Assembly: GCA_949751835.1 (NCBI GenBank)
Contig: CATKHK010000048.1
Coordinates: 248,001 to 312,000, forward strand
Source: Blepharisma japonicum
Taxonomy: Eukaryota > Ciliophora > Heterotrichea > Heterotrichida > Blepharismidae
Direction of reading: 5' to 3'
DNA length: 64,000 nucleotides
The notes beneath the pieces are model-generated. The model saw nothing but the letters and a program-made list of their open reading frames with translations. It had not been told where the DNA came from and ran no database searches. The position numbers and the translations under genes are program-made. Of the stretch, positions 10,971 through 22,084 are shown in pieces (position 1 is the stretch's first letter; the number at the start of each line of letters is the position of its first letter).

Positions 10971-12563
10971 TTATTTTGAATCTAAGTTATCTAGGTTTAT
11001 TAAAGAATTCAGGTCAACTGGAGCTGTTATCGCTTGCTGAGGATCAATTTTTCTTGTATTTTGGTTGAATTGGGCATCAGGAATATTCATTTGGCCATCC
11101 ATATTATGCTTTACAGTTCTAGATTGTTGTGGCAGCTTATTGTAATTATAATTTGGCTGATTATTGTATGATGGCTGAGGATTTGAATAAATTTGAGGAG
11201 GCTGATTTGTTGGAGGAGTATAATATTGTTGATATGGGTTTTGCATGCTAGGATTATATTGAGGTGCAGGAGGGTTTGATGATTGTGGATATTGATTTTG
11301 ATTAACATTACGCGGTGAGTATGCAGGAGGAGCAAAAGGATTTGATTGAGGAGGGTAGGACTGTGGCTGAGAAGGATAAGATTGTGGCTGAGGAGGATAA
11401 GATTGTGGCTGAGGAGGGTAAGATGGAGGCTGAGAAGGATAAGGCTGAGGCTGAGAAGGATATGATTGAGGCTGAGAAGGATAAGGCTGAGGCTGAGAAG
11501 GATATGATTGAGGCTGGGAAGGAGGATAAGGCTGAGAATAGCTTTGAGGAGGATTTATATTAGTTGCTGGATATTGTTGATATTGTAACGAAGATGAAGG
11601 AGGCTGGAAAGATTGCTGAGGATTATTTTGAACTTGGCTTTCTTCTTGAGGTTTCTGCGTATAAGGCTGTGAAGCTTGTGGAAAATCCGGAACAAGAGCT
11701 TTCTGAGCTGGCTTATTTATAGCGGTTGGTGGATTTGTATAAATTGGTCGAGTTACTTGAGAAGGCTGAGCTGCCTGAGGAGGCTGATTAATCTGAGGAG
11801 GTTGACTAACCTGCGGAGGTTGATTTACTTGAGGAGTCTGATGTACTCGAGGAGGATTTGGATGAGAAACTGCAGGGTTACTCTGCCCTATATTAGTTGG
11901 CTGAGTTTGTGACAACCTTGCTGATCTTTCATTTTCAGTCTTTGCTTCATCATTTCTAATTCCAGGTGCAAATGAACTTTCTCCGCTACTTTCCTTTTCC
12001 TTGATTATTTTATTCTCCTCTCTCCTTGCGTTTCACATATAATTTTCATTCCTCCCCGTACCCCCAGTGCTTGATTTTTTCCCCTTAAATTCATCACTAG
12101 AAATTCCAACGAATTTTCCTCTTTGTTTTCTTGCATTTTCCCTTTCAGTTTCAATTAAAGAGAAATCTGATAAAATGCTTGTTAATTCTCTTGCTTTTTC
12201 GCTGACTTGAGTGACTCTGTTTCCTTCTTTATCAACTGCATAAAATTGGGTAAATCTCCGAAGCTCGTCAAGTCGGTCTCGAAGTTCTTGTACACATCGT
12301 GATGATCCGAATTTTAATAAAATTTCCATAGCTTGGAATGTTTTAAGAATTTTTCTCCATTGTTTATTTGAAGATTTCAGAGAATCCCATATGTATCTCA
12401 TAACAATTGGGTACTCGAAAGGCTCTGATGTCAATTCTGCTATCTTATATAGCGTACTTGAAGGAACCCCTACTTCTTCATCATTAATTGCTTCTTTAAG
12501 CAGCCTTTCTGTAGGTGTTAAGGTCAATTTATCACTTATTGAGGTAAGTGCTTTTTTGAGCAT
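10971..12563 (-). CDS. Epsin-like ENTH-domain endocytic adaptor with P/Q repeats
   Basis: 530 residues; one TGA (Trp in YMWNARREEN) links the two halves. Residues ~1-150 match an ENTH domain: LLKEAINDEEVGVPSSTLYKIAELT, then IWDSLKSSNKQWRKILKTFQAMEILLKFGS and a final helix ending in EKARELTSILSD. A charged linker leads to ~300 residues of Pro/Gln/Tyr/Ser low complexity, including tandem YPSQPQ(S/P) units. Short endocytic motifs are visible: NPF near 410 (EH-domain ligand) and a clathrin box LINLD at 521-525. Epsins bind PI(4,5)P2 and cargo and recruit clathrin at the plasma membrane or TGN. The ubiquitin-interacting motifs of animal epsins were not seen. The two C-terminal motifs support a working clathrin adaptor. 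Confidence 0.88.
11335..11540 (-). repeat. Tandem ~18-36 bp coding repeat (YPSQPQ/YPPQPQ units)
   Basis: On the + strand, near-identical blocks built from GGCTGAGAAGGATAAG-type units repeat about ten times, encoding alternating SYPSQPQ, PYPSQPQ and SYPPQPQ on the minus strand. The repeat keeps the frame, as expected for a disordered linker that expands by slippage. Its antisense frame reads as an acidic EAEKDK repeat and is a shadow. Confidence 0.8.
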
Positions 12564-12588
12564 GATTTTTATATTTAATGTTTTTTAT

Positions 12589-13068
12589 CTAAAGTAAAAT
12601 CAAAGCTAAATCTCTTGGGTCGCAATTTCTCAGCTGAGCCGCAAAACCTTCATTTGGGTCTACACAGGCTCGCTTTTCTTGGACATACTCCAAAGCTTTA
12701 TCAAAACTTAACAGTTGAGATGCCATGATGTATGCAGTTACAATAGCTCCACTTCTAGAAACCCCAGCGTTGCAGTGGACCAAAATATGAGTTTGGCTCA
12801 TAACAGCATCGTGAATGTACTTAATAGCATCAGGTAAAACTTCAATTATGCTTGAATTTGGATTGTCTTCGAGATAAATGAAGTGAATTTCTATAGATGG
12901 ATCATCTGCAGGGATCTCAAAATCTAATAATTGCAGGACTTTTTTTATGTTTAAAGATTGCAAAAGTTGAGCGTCGTCTAATGCACTTCTATTTCCAATA
13001 AATAAATAGTCGTTAATTTGATGTATTTTTGTGTGAAGTGCTCGGCCTATTCTATATTGATCCACCAT
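12589..13068 (-). CDS. Dual-specificity protein phosphatase
   Basis: 159 residues, a minimal single-domain DUSP. P-loop VHCNAGVSRSG gives catalytic Cys 99 and Arg 105; the likely general acid is Asp 68 in YLEDNP; HQINDYLFIGNRSAL is the DUSP entry strand. The residues after the P-loop (IVTAYIMASQ and AQLRNC near the end) also fit. The family removes phosphate from pTyr and pSer/pThr, often on MAP kinases. No kinase-interaction motif is present. The start chosen is the ATG at 13068 (MVDQYRIG); the codon at 13080 upstream is TTG. It ends in TAG at 12589, 25 bp downstream of the start of the tandem ENTH gene on the same strand. Confidence 0.9.
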   Translation of the reverse strand: MVDQYRIGRALHTKIHQINDYLFIGNRSALDDAQLLQSLNIKKVLQLLDFEIPADDPSIEIHFIYLEDNPNSSIIEVLPDAIKYIHDAVMSQTHILVHCNAGVSRSGAIVTAYIMASQLLSFDKALEYVQEKRACVDPNEGFAAQLRNCDPRDLALILL

Positions 13069-13568
13069 TTTACAAAACAATCATATTAGTAGATGATAGA
13101 TTAAATCTCTGGTAGAAAAAATTGGGGAGATTTGGGCCTGGAAATTTATGATTGCTTTTTGGCTTAATTAGTTCGGATTTTGGCTGAAGAAAATTATATT
13201 AGAAAATGTAAGCCTTTTTTAGCTGATTATTTTGATGTTGAAAGAAAATCAAAATAAATAGGTTTATTGCACTTTTGGCTAGTTTAATATTAGCATTAAT
13301 GTATGGCAAAATTTTATAGTGCTCATAATAAAGAAAATCTAAGTCTACTGAGATTTTCTAGATTTTATTTATAGATGGTGCTTGGTTATAATTTATTAGG
13401 CATATCAATAATTATTTGCAATAAATTGAAAAACCTCACCAAATTTCCTTATCATTAAGTTCCCACTCGGGCTATTTTTTACGTAAATTCTATCTAATAT
13501 ATCTAACTTAGTTTAATCGCCACTATATTGCAGTAATTTTTGGATAATAAAACCAGTCTTATAAAAAT
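13069..13568. other. Intergenic between divergent genes
   Basis: About 500 bp of AT-rich sequence separating the DUSP and the MGCG coiled-coil gene. No gene, RNA or repeat seen. Confidence 0.6.
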
Positions 13569-14780
13569 ATGGGCTGTGGTTCGAGTATGAATGACCCTGA
13601 GGTCAAGGCTTTATCTGACCAATTGAAATTATTCGTCAACGAAAAAAATCAGCTCCAAAGTGAAGTAAACGAAATCAAAGCCAGCTTGTCTAAGAAGTCC
13701 ACAACTCACGACGAAATCAAAGCACTGGAGCACGAGAACAAAAAACTGAAGCACGAAATAAAAGACCTAGAAAAAGACATAAAGGAAGCAGATCAAGACT
13801 CTAATACAAAAATCGCTGCCCTAGAAGCCAAAATCAAAGAAGTTGAAGAAGAATGGGAAAAGAAAAAAGTTGAGAGAAATGACGTCAGCAAGAAGCTCGC
13901 AGAAGTCAATGCAGAATCTTCAAAACTCACTGCAGAAGTCAAAGCTCTAGATGCTCAAAAAGCTGAAGAAGTGAAAAAGATCGCAGCTTTAAAGCAAAAA
14001 CAAGAAGAAAAGGTTAAATTAACCAAAGATTGTGACGAGCTCAAAGAAAAAATCGATGACTTAAAGGAAACTGTTGAAAAAAAGAACTCGCTCATTGCTG
14101 ACTTAGAAAAAGATTTGGCAGAAATAGCGACTGAAGGGACTGTACAAGGCTATGAAGCTGAATTAGCTGAAGCTAAAAAGGCAAATCAAGCCATTGTCGA
14201 CGAAACTGCTTCTCAAACCAAATTTTTACAGGACTGCAAGGCTGCTAATTATGGGAAAAAATTAGATGAAGCCAAAGACAAGCAAGCTGAGCTGCTTAAA
14301 CAGCTAGAAATAAAGAAAAGCGAAAGAGCTGCCTATGAAAACCAAACAAGAAGCAAGGAAGCACAACTCGTGACCTTAGCAGAAACCTTGAAAGCCAGAC
14401 TTGAAAACTTAAACCCTATAACAGAAGAAGACTTCAACCAGCAAATTGCAGCCCAAGAAGGCCTCAACGCAGAGATTAGCAAAGAAATCCAAACTTTAGA
14501 AGCCACAAAGCACGCTAAAAGAGAAGAACTAAAGCATATCATTGCAAACGACGACCAAAGCCAAGAAAATGAAGTCGCAAGACAAATTTCTGAAAAAGAG
14601 GCTGAAGTCCATACTTTAGAAGCTGACTGGAAAAAGAGAATTGCAGATATGAAGGAAACAATCCAGAGCTTGAGCAATGAAAGAAGAGCACTTAAAGAAG
14701 AAATTCATAAGCTGCATGAAGAGCACCATGAGGTCGAGAAAAAGATTAAGAAAGCTAAAAAGCACCACCATCACCATTAA
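13569..14780 (+). CDS. MGCG N-acylated coiled-coil protein with His-rich C terminus
   Basis: 403 residues, single exon. MGCGSSMN at the N terminus fits N-myristoylation at Gly2 and palmitoylation at Cys3, predicting membrane attachment. Everything from ~20 to ~395 is continuous heptad-like Glu/Lys/Leu coiled coil with few helix breakers (one PITEED near 280). The protein ends KKAKKHHHHH, five genomic histidines. No catalytic domain or family recognised. Codon use is richer in GAA/AAG/CTC than neighbouring unknowns, hinting at good expression. A membrane-tethered cortical or ciliary rod protein is plausible, since heterotrich cortex is rich in such proteins, but that is inference. It resembles the protein at 22085 only in its MGCG start and coiled coil. 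Confidence 0.85.
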   Translation: MGCGSSMNDPEVKALSDQLKLFVNEKNQLQSEVNEIKASLSKKSTTHDEIKALEHENKKLKHEIKDLEKDIKEADQDSNTKIAALEAKIKEVEEEWEKKKVERNDVSKKLAEVNAESSKLTAEVKALDAQKAEEVKKIAALKQKQEEKVKLTKDCDELKEKIDDLKETVEKKNSLIADLEKDLAEIATEGTVQGYEAELAEAKKANQAIVDETASQTKFLQDCKAANYGKKLDEAKDKQAELLKQLEIKKSERAAYENQTRSKEAQLVTLAETLKARLENLNPITEEDFNQQIAAQEGLNAEISKEIQTLEATKHAKREELKHIIANDDQSQENEVARQISEKEAEVHTLEADWKKRIADMKETIQSLSNERRALKEEIHKLHEEHHEVEKKIKKAKKHHHHH

Positions 14781-14826
14781 TTTAATTTCAATTGGATAAT
14801 TCTTCTTATCAATAGAAAAATTAAGG

Positions 14827-17697
14827 TTATTGAGATTCTTCGTCACTTGATAAACTGTCGGCTTGGTCAAACTCATAGTCATCAATTGGACCACTTGAAG
14901 TAAGCTTTTCACTGAGGGAGATCCATAAGTTGAACTTGGATTTCGATAGACTTGTCTGGGCATTGATAAAGGAATTGGCGACTTCTTCTTTGCGCCATCC
15001 TTCGATCCAGGAAAAGTAGTCAAAATTTTCGAATTTCTTTTCAATTGTTTTTAAGGATTCTGGAATTTCTTCTTTTTCGAATTCGTAGCTGTATTGGCTG
15101 TTATTTAAATCTTCGCAGATTTTATTTAAAGTTTGACTTACTTCAGAATTTTTATTAGGCTCATTTTCTGCTAACATTGAGGCTGATTTAAGCCTTCTTT
15201 GGAATTGCTCATAAAATGGGTTAGATTTTTCAATGTATTTTGATACTAAAAATGCTCCATAATTAGCGAGTTTAATGAGCCCATCATTTTTCTTGGATTT
15301 TAAGCATTTAAAAATGTGAGATGTGATTCTTAGTATTAATGCTTGGTTTAGCTTATAAATTTGATACAGATACTCTGATGGGTCGTCTTGGCCAAATGAT
15401 AAAATTCACGCTATTCCATGAGTTGCAGCTATTAAGTTTTCTTGTGCTAAATTTTCCATAATATAAGTGCAAAGTGTTGCTTGAAAATATGCCTTGTAGA
15501 ATGCTGCTTTTTCTCTTTCTAACGTTTGTTTATTTTCTTCATCTAAAACTACTATAAATGGAGGTTCTCTGATTACTTTAAGCTGCTTTTTTAGTCTTGC
15601 ATAAAGAATTTCATCTTCATTCAGCATTTCGAAGCTTCTTTTGTCTGGTGTGCAATCTTTTACTGATAAATCCAGTATAAACCATCGACTTAACTGCTCC
15701 TCACCTCTAACCTTGAGCCAGACTGCAAAATTAATTAGTTCATGCCTCGTGAATTCTTTCATTCCTTGTTTTTTGTTTCTAAATGAGAGAAATTGAGCAA
15801 AAGCTTGAGATTGTCTCATAGCATAAAAATCAGTGATTCTTCTTACGAGGCTTGAAACTTTAAATTCCATAAGTTCTGCCTCGTATTTTTGATTGTCTTC
15901 TTCAACTATTTGCTTAAGCTCACTAGAAATAAGGGATTTATAATGATCTGTGACAAGCTCTGTCTTACTGCTAAGTGTATAGCTCCTCAGCAGACCTTTA
16001 GGGATTTTTGGAATTAACGAATTGTCAATGTAAATTAAGCAATGAGCAGTGGCTTGATCTTTTCCACCAGTTGCGTACTCCATGACCTCTTTTTCAGTGA
16101 CATCATTTACATAAATATCATTGTATTTTCTTCATTGCTCATATTCTGCATCAAAAACATAAGCATAGTAATAGCTTGAGCCTAGTGATCCATCATGAAT
16201 TATAATAGAATGTAAATGGTATTGATGCTTTTTAAGGTCCTCAATATCATAAATGCTCTGAATTTGCATTGTTAGTTCTTCAAGCTGACGCTCCATATCT
16301 TTTACTTTTTCACTTACATTTGATGCAAGGATTGTCAAATATTCTTTTACTGGATTAACTTCATCAAAAAAATCAGGACTCATCCCTAAATTTTCAGGCG
16401 CCCAAAGCTGCAAGTCAGGGTAAGGATTTTCTATTTCATCTCGAGGGATAAATTGCTCTTCTAGCAGCTTCCCGGTTTCTTCAAAAAGTAAATCAAGGCT
16501 GACTCCACCACTTTTATAATTTTTAAATTTATCAATAGCGGCTTCGAGCTCTTTGCATTTTTCAATTAAATCAGACAAAATATTTTTCCTACTCATGCTT
16601 AGCTCTTTATTTTCTAGCAGAAATCTGTCTGGATAAATAATTTTTGGAAACGAAAACTGGTTATAGCATTTATACTTTTCCTTGCCTGAAATATAAGTTC
16701 TATTTATTTGAAATAGTAGCATCCCTGGGAGTTTTTCAATCCATTTTTCTTTTATAGCTGAAGTTTTGAATTCCTCAATCCAATATTCATCAGTTTTTGA
16801 GTAATTTAAAGTATCCCAAGCACTATATAAATTTTTCTCATATACACTTAACTCAATTTTTCCAAAAACTGAGGGTTTTCTGAGGTGAAATGGGCTTCCA
16901 TCTTCATTAGTAGCGGTTACTATATCTAGCTGTTTTGCATAAAATAGCTGAGAAACATATCCCTGGCTTGCTAGATTAGCTCCCATCATTGAGCTGAGCC
17001 ATTTTTTCATAAGTGTTTTTTCTATAGCCTCTGGCGCTTCAGTCTTTGCTGCAGCAGGTGGAAATTTTGCTTTTAATCCTTCTTCAATTCTTGCTACAAG
17101 AGTCATATTGAATTCCCCTATATCTGTATTCATCCCAATAAATACTTTTTGCCCAAAATCATCCACAATTGCATCTAATACACCTGCAGGGTCAACGTAT
17201 TTTTTATTACTTCTTATCATAAACGCAAACAGTTTTTGCAATTCTTGGACCAATTTTACACTTGTTTTCTTTATTTCTGACTCAGAATTTTCTCTAGAAG
17301 GATGGACTTTAAACTGAAGAATTTCTTGGACAAGTTTTGGGATCATAAAATAAGTTTGTATCAAAGAATTGAAAAAATAGGTGCTTCCTTTGTTTTTCAA
17401 GCCTACAGGAGTGCCTTCTTTACGCTGTCGCATCTCAGCGTTAAGAGGTTCATAAGAGTAGTTTTCTCTAGTACTTTTATAGTCGGTGAAGCCTGTATAT
17501 GAGGTGTAGGCAGATGCATCAAAGTTAGATGTGATGGTGAATGAAACTGCTTTGTTATTTGTGCTTGAGGATTTTATGTTGACTGGGAATGAAGAGAGCG
17601 CTGATACTCCTGCGTCTATAAAGTCAGCAACTGGCTCTCAGAGGTTGTTATTGATGTCGTCTTCCCATTCCATATCAAAACTGTCTCCTTTGTCCAT
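14827..17697 (-). CDS. USP25/28-like ubiquitin protease homologue, catalytic Cys and His replaced (pseudo-DUB)
   Basis: 956 residues from ATG at 17697; three TGA codons are Trp. The Cys box reads PVGLKNKGSTYFFNSLIQ, aligning with USP25/28 PVGLKNVGNTCWFS, but the catalytic Cys is Tyr 107 (TAT at 17377-17379). The His box reads GSLGSSYYYAYVF where active USPs have GHYWAY, so His is Tyr 509. The acidic-residue box WRKYNDIYV with Asp 528 is kept. Between the boxes lies a long, poorly conserved catalytic-fold insert; the last ~430 residues are helical like the USP25/28 C terminus. A USP fold without Cys and His is expected to bind ubiquitin or act as a scaffold and not to cleave. It ends 46 bp from the convergent MGCG gene. 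The annotation rests on box matches, not a full alignment. Confidence 0.82.
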
Positions 17698-18690
17698 GTT
17701 ATATATTTTGGTTTAATTTAGAGGAGTTAATAAGAGCTGAAAGGTAAAATAAGAAGACTTTGAAATAGAGGAAGGTGTTTATAATAAATAATAAGAGCTA
17801 AAACTAAATGTAAGGCTTGATGCACTTATGAGGGTTTTCTTCAGAGGAGAGTCTTTAAAATCGCCTAATTCTAAGAATTAATGCATTCATCAGCTTCAAT
17901 CAAAATTTTAATACTTTTGATAAACCACAAGCATGAGCTATTTTCTGAATATTTAAAAGGGAAATTTAATAAGTGGACATTTTTTACAATTAAAATTAAA
18001 GCTATTAATGATCTTTAATGTCTACGAGGTCTAAAGTGATTAAAACTTTGTTTAAACTTTATCTAATCATATTAATGATAATTTTTACTCAATATTTTTT
18101 TATTAATTATTAACTTTTCTATAACTTTATGAGCAAAGGAATAAAACTTAATAGAGTAGATTATTTGCTTTAAACTAAATTATAAAAAGAATATAATCAT
18201 ATAGTTGTGCGCTCAATTTCAGAAAATTCTAACAATAATTAAATTATGAGTGAATTTACTGAATTTCTCTAAGCCAAAAATATAACCGATTTAAAGGCTA
18301 TTTATATACTTTTGATGATATTGAGAAATTTTAGTCCACCATAAATTTATTACATGAAAAACAATTCTATTTTAGCTTTTCTGCCATAATGACTTTCCAA
18401 ATATCCATATTATCAACCATTTAATAATATTTCAATATTCGATTCTAGAATCCCTCTTCCATTTTAGTTGGCGGCTCATTCTACTCTTTTTCATTATTCG
18501 ACCACAACAACTTCAATTTCAGAATTCTTCACATGCTTCACTGAGTCAGTAAATATAAAAAATAAAAAAAAAAATTTACAAGCTTTTGAAATGTTAAAAA
18601 CAAGAAAAATCTAAGAAGATCTATATATTTATGGTCATAAAATTTTTTCAATTGATAAATAATTGTCATTCTTAAATTAGTTGTAAAAAT
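17698..18690. other. AT-rich gene-free stretch
   Basis: About 1 kb with no convincing open frame, RNA gene or repeat. A patch at ~18455-18540 is less AT-rich and reads as a short minus-strand open segment, too short to call. Confidence 0.55.
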
Positions 18691-19269
18691 ATGACGAAGT
18701 TTGAGGCTATGAGCCACATGTTGATCAAAAAAATTTCAAATCAAGTTTCAGAGGTCGATCATTTAGAAATATTTTCAGTAGAACGACCTTTATCAATCCA
18801 TTTGTTTGCCTATCTTGAATACATTCAAGATGAACTTGAATGCTGCGATACAGTTTTTGCGTTAGCATACCTGTATATTGAAAAGCTGCTTAAATACTTC
18901 CCCAGGTTCGTGATAAATGCTTCCAACTTATTTAGGCTTACTTTTACAGCCCTAATAATTGCCTTAAAGTTTACTGAAGATAAAAAATTTCCTTATGAAG
19001 ACCTTGCTAAACTTGGCCATATAAACGCCAAAGAGCTGTCAGTATTAGAAGAAGTTTTATTATCATCACTGAATTACGAACTTTGGGACGAAGAAATAGT
19101 AAGTAAATCCCAAGACCTATTAAATATATGAAATAATTTCAGTATATGCAGTGATACCGAATATGAAGAAGAATCAGAAGATGTAGGAAGTGAAAGTACA
19201 AATTTTACGGAAAGTTTTGACGATTTAAGTAACTTGTCAGAACTAAGTGCCTTTTTTACAGACATTTAA
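18691..19269 (+). CDS. Small cyclin (PHO80/cyclin-U-like)
   Basis: 192 residues from ATG at 18691; TGA at 19129 is Trp (LLNIWNNFS) and the true stop is TAA at 19267. Residues ~20-140 form a single cyclin box of the PHO80/P-U type: helix with LSIHLFAYLEYIQDELECC, then FALAYLYIEKLLKYFP, the typical FRLTFTALIIALKFTEDKKFPYEDLAKLG helix pair and ELSVLEEVLLSSLNYELW. The tail is short and acidic (EYEEESEDVGSESTNF). Such cyclins partner PHO85/CDK5-like kinases in nutrient or cell-cycle control. It stands alone between two AT-rich deserts of about 1 kb each. Confidence 0.8.
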
Positions 19270-20361
19270 TGATAAAATATATTCTTTAATTTTGACAGAA
19301 TTCTAAATATTGTTCAGTAAATTCTTTTATTTCCCATATATATTTGAAAATTAATATTATGGAGTTTAAGATAATTTAATATGCTATGATGTGGCTAAAA
19401 TTATTAATATAATTTTCTACTGGAGTTTAGAATATATTTAATTAAAATCTAAAGAAATATATTTTTAAAATAGGATTGTAAGCAGTGTAAATTATTTCGA
19501 AAATTTAAAATTTCAAAGACTAGCTTATCAATTTATTGATATTTAAAAATCTGATTTTTAATCTGTGTTTTTGCTAAATTACAAATAAAGAATATTTAGT
19601 TATTATTATTTGATGCAAATAAACATTTTTATATTTTAAAAAAAATTTATAAAAATAGCTTATAATGTTTGAAATAACTGATTCAATGCAAAAATCCTCT
19701 TGATTCCTAATATTTGGCTGTATTATGTCAATTTATTAGCATAATTCAAAATAGAATTTTAGGAATAATAAAAAATTTTTCAGAAATTAATATTGTTTTG
19801 AATTACTCCAAAATTATATTCAAATAGAAGTCTAATATATCAGCAGAATATACCTTTTATAAAAATTAATGGAAAAAATTTAGTTTCTGTCACCTTATAT
19901 ATTGAATTCATAGGTGCTAAAATTTATCAAAATATGAATTAAAGATTATGATTTTCTTTAAAGCTATATTCTAAAAATACTCTTTAATTGTTTAATTATT
20001 TAATTTATGTAGGATGATTTTTAAATTTTAAAGACATGACCTAAAAACTTCTTCCTTCCAGAAAGCTATTTTCATATTTTATAAATAACAAATATTAAAT
20101 CTATTTTACTATACTCAAACAAAAATCCAGCAGAAATAAAATTCTTTTCTTTTAATTATTTCAAAATAACATTCAAATTTCTTTCAAAACTCTTTATACC
20201 TTATAATTATTGTAATAAATTCAGCTCAAAACATTTTTAGATCATATTTTATTTATATATTTGCAAAGCATCATAAATTTTTATTCGAATATCAAATGCA
20301 GCTTCATGCATGCAAGCATAATATTAAGCAGTTAAAAGTATTGTTGTAAAACGACTTATAA
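19270..20361. other. AT-rich gene-free stretch
   Basis: About 1.1 kb of very AT-rich DNA with stops in all frames. No gene, structured RNA or clear repeat was recognised. Confidence 0.55.
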
Positions 20362-21771
20362 ATGGTAATGGCATCTTCCGACCCTAAAGAAAGGCAAAAA
20401 CTTTTAGGAAAAATAAACGAATTCACATCTTTAAAAGCAAAAAAGCAATCTCCATGACTGGAATTTACAAGCACGTTATTCATAATTGGACAATCTCATT
20501 TCGAGTTATTCTCAGTCTACATTATCAACATTTTACTCAGCTTGGACTACTACATATTGACAACCATGATACCACTTTATTTCACACAAGAGCAAGGCAC
20601 CTCTGACACCGCATCAGGGGTTATTTTTGGTCTAGTGGGAATTGTGATTGGGATTTTTGCAATAATTTTGGGCCCAATAATAAACAGATTTGGCTGCAGA
20701 AAATCTTTGATTTGTGCTAGCGCTTTCACTTTAATTGGTTTTTTAATGGTTTTGAGCACTAGAAATTTGATAGTAAACCTAATAGCAAATATTTTATTTT
20801 TGTCAGTTGGCTGCGCGATGTCTTGGTCCTCAGTTGAGCTTGGGGCAAAACTATTTACAGTCGAAAAAGCAAGAAATACCAGCAATTCTCTTCTTATGAT
20901 GGGGAATTTTTTTTCAGGAATTATTGCAGGGGTTTCGATTGATTGGATTTGGATCACAGATACAGATTTAGATCACGCATATTTTCTAATATATTTCACA
21001 GCTGCGGTGGCTGCTGGCTTATCATTAATTGTATCTTTTACAATAACTGATCCTACAGAAAGTATAGAAGAGGAAGAAACTGAAGAAGTGGAATTTTCTT
21101 TCGAGCTATTTAAATCAAAAAAATTTGTCAGATTTTCAGCCTTAATACTGTTAATTACAGTTCTCAGAAGTGGCTGTTTTGGACACTTAGATGCAACTTT
21201 TCCAAAATATTTAGTAAGGCAGTCTGGTGGTAAAGCTCATTTTGGGGCATATTTAGCATTGCATTCTATAACAATGCTGGTTGGAGCTTTAGGATTTACA
21301 CCTCTTGCATTTGTGCTTTCTAGTTATGCACTAATAGTAATTGGCGGCTTTATGGGTGCAATTGCTCCTTTGATTTTAGTTTTTGGAATGAATTCCATGT
21401 TTTGTATGATATTTGTGATAATCATTTCATGTGGAGAGTGCATATGAATTCCTAGACTTTTGGATTATACTGTAAAAATAGCTCCAAAAGGTGCTGAAGG
21501 GATCTATTTAGCACTTTGCAATTGTCCATTTTATTTTGCAATGATTTTGACAGGAGTTTTTTCTGGAAGTTTATTGGAGGCGTATTGCCCTGAAGACGAT
21601 AATTCAAACTGCTATAAAATGTGGTTTGTCATTGGACTTAGTACAATTTGTATCCCAATTATCTTGGTTATTTTTAGACCATGGCTAGAAGAGCCTGAAG
21701 TGAAAGCAGAGCCTGAATATGTGGTGTTTAAAGAGCCAGAGCTGAAATGTGATAAAGTTTCAATGGGTTAA
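20362..21771 (+). CDS. Major facilitator superfamily transporter
   Basis: 469 residues; in-frame TGA at 20455 (QSPWLEF) and 21445 (ECIWIPR) are Trp. About twelve hydrophobic spans occur in two six-helix halves, separated by an acidic cytosolic loop (ESIEEEETEEVEF) near 230-240. The loop after TM2 carries INRFGCRKS, the family's basic signature (G-x-x-x-D-R-x-G-R-R-like). A second-half counterpart is weak. The substrate cannot be read from sequence; sugar, organic anion or nucleoside are all possible. A short basic N terminus and a charged C-terminal tail (PEVKAEPEYVVFKEPE) face the cytosol. Two ATGs lie six bases apart at 20362 and 20368; the first was used. Confidence 0.8.
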
Positions 21772-22084
21772 TAATTTAAGAATTAATTTAAATGAAAACT
21801 TGTTCATATTAAATGGAGTAATTTTAAAAAAATAGGGACATACAACTTTTAGTTTTATTAATAATTAAATTATATCAAATAGCAAATTACTTTGATGGAA
21901 TTTGTAAAACTTATTTTTTTAGTAAAATGCTTATAGTTCAACTTTAAAATGTACTTAATCCTAATTATTTAATTAATTTTTATATGCGAGGATAATATAA
22001 ATCAGTACTTTAAATAATCTTTCGGATCTTTTGAAAAATACTTTATCCGTTATTTCTTTCTTTTTTCCCAAATAATTTTATAAT
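21772..22084. other. Intergenic
   Basis: 313 bp, AT-rich, tandem genes on both sides; nothing recognised. Confidence 0.55.

Noticed and set aside
11315-11563. Plus-strand acidic ORF rich in EAEKDK repeats
   Set aside because: Exact antisense of the P/Q repeat in the ENTH gene; a shadow of the repeat with no start context or family.
18455-18600. Less AT-rich patch with a short minus-strand open segment ending in an acidic/Val-rich end
   Set aside because: Too short, no start, no recognisable continuation upstream; possible gene remnant but unsupported.
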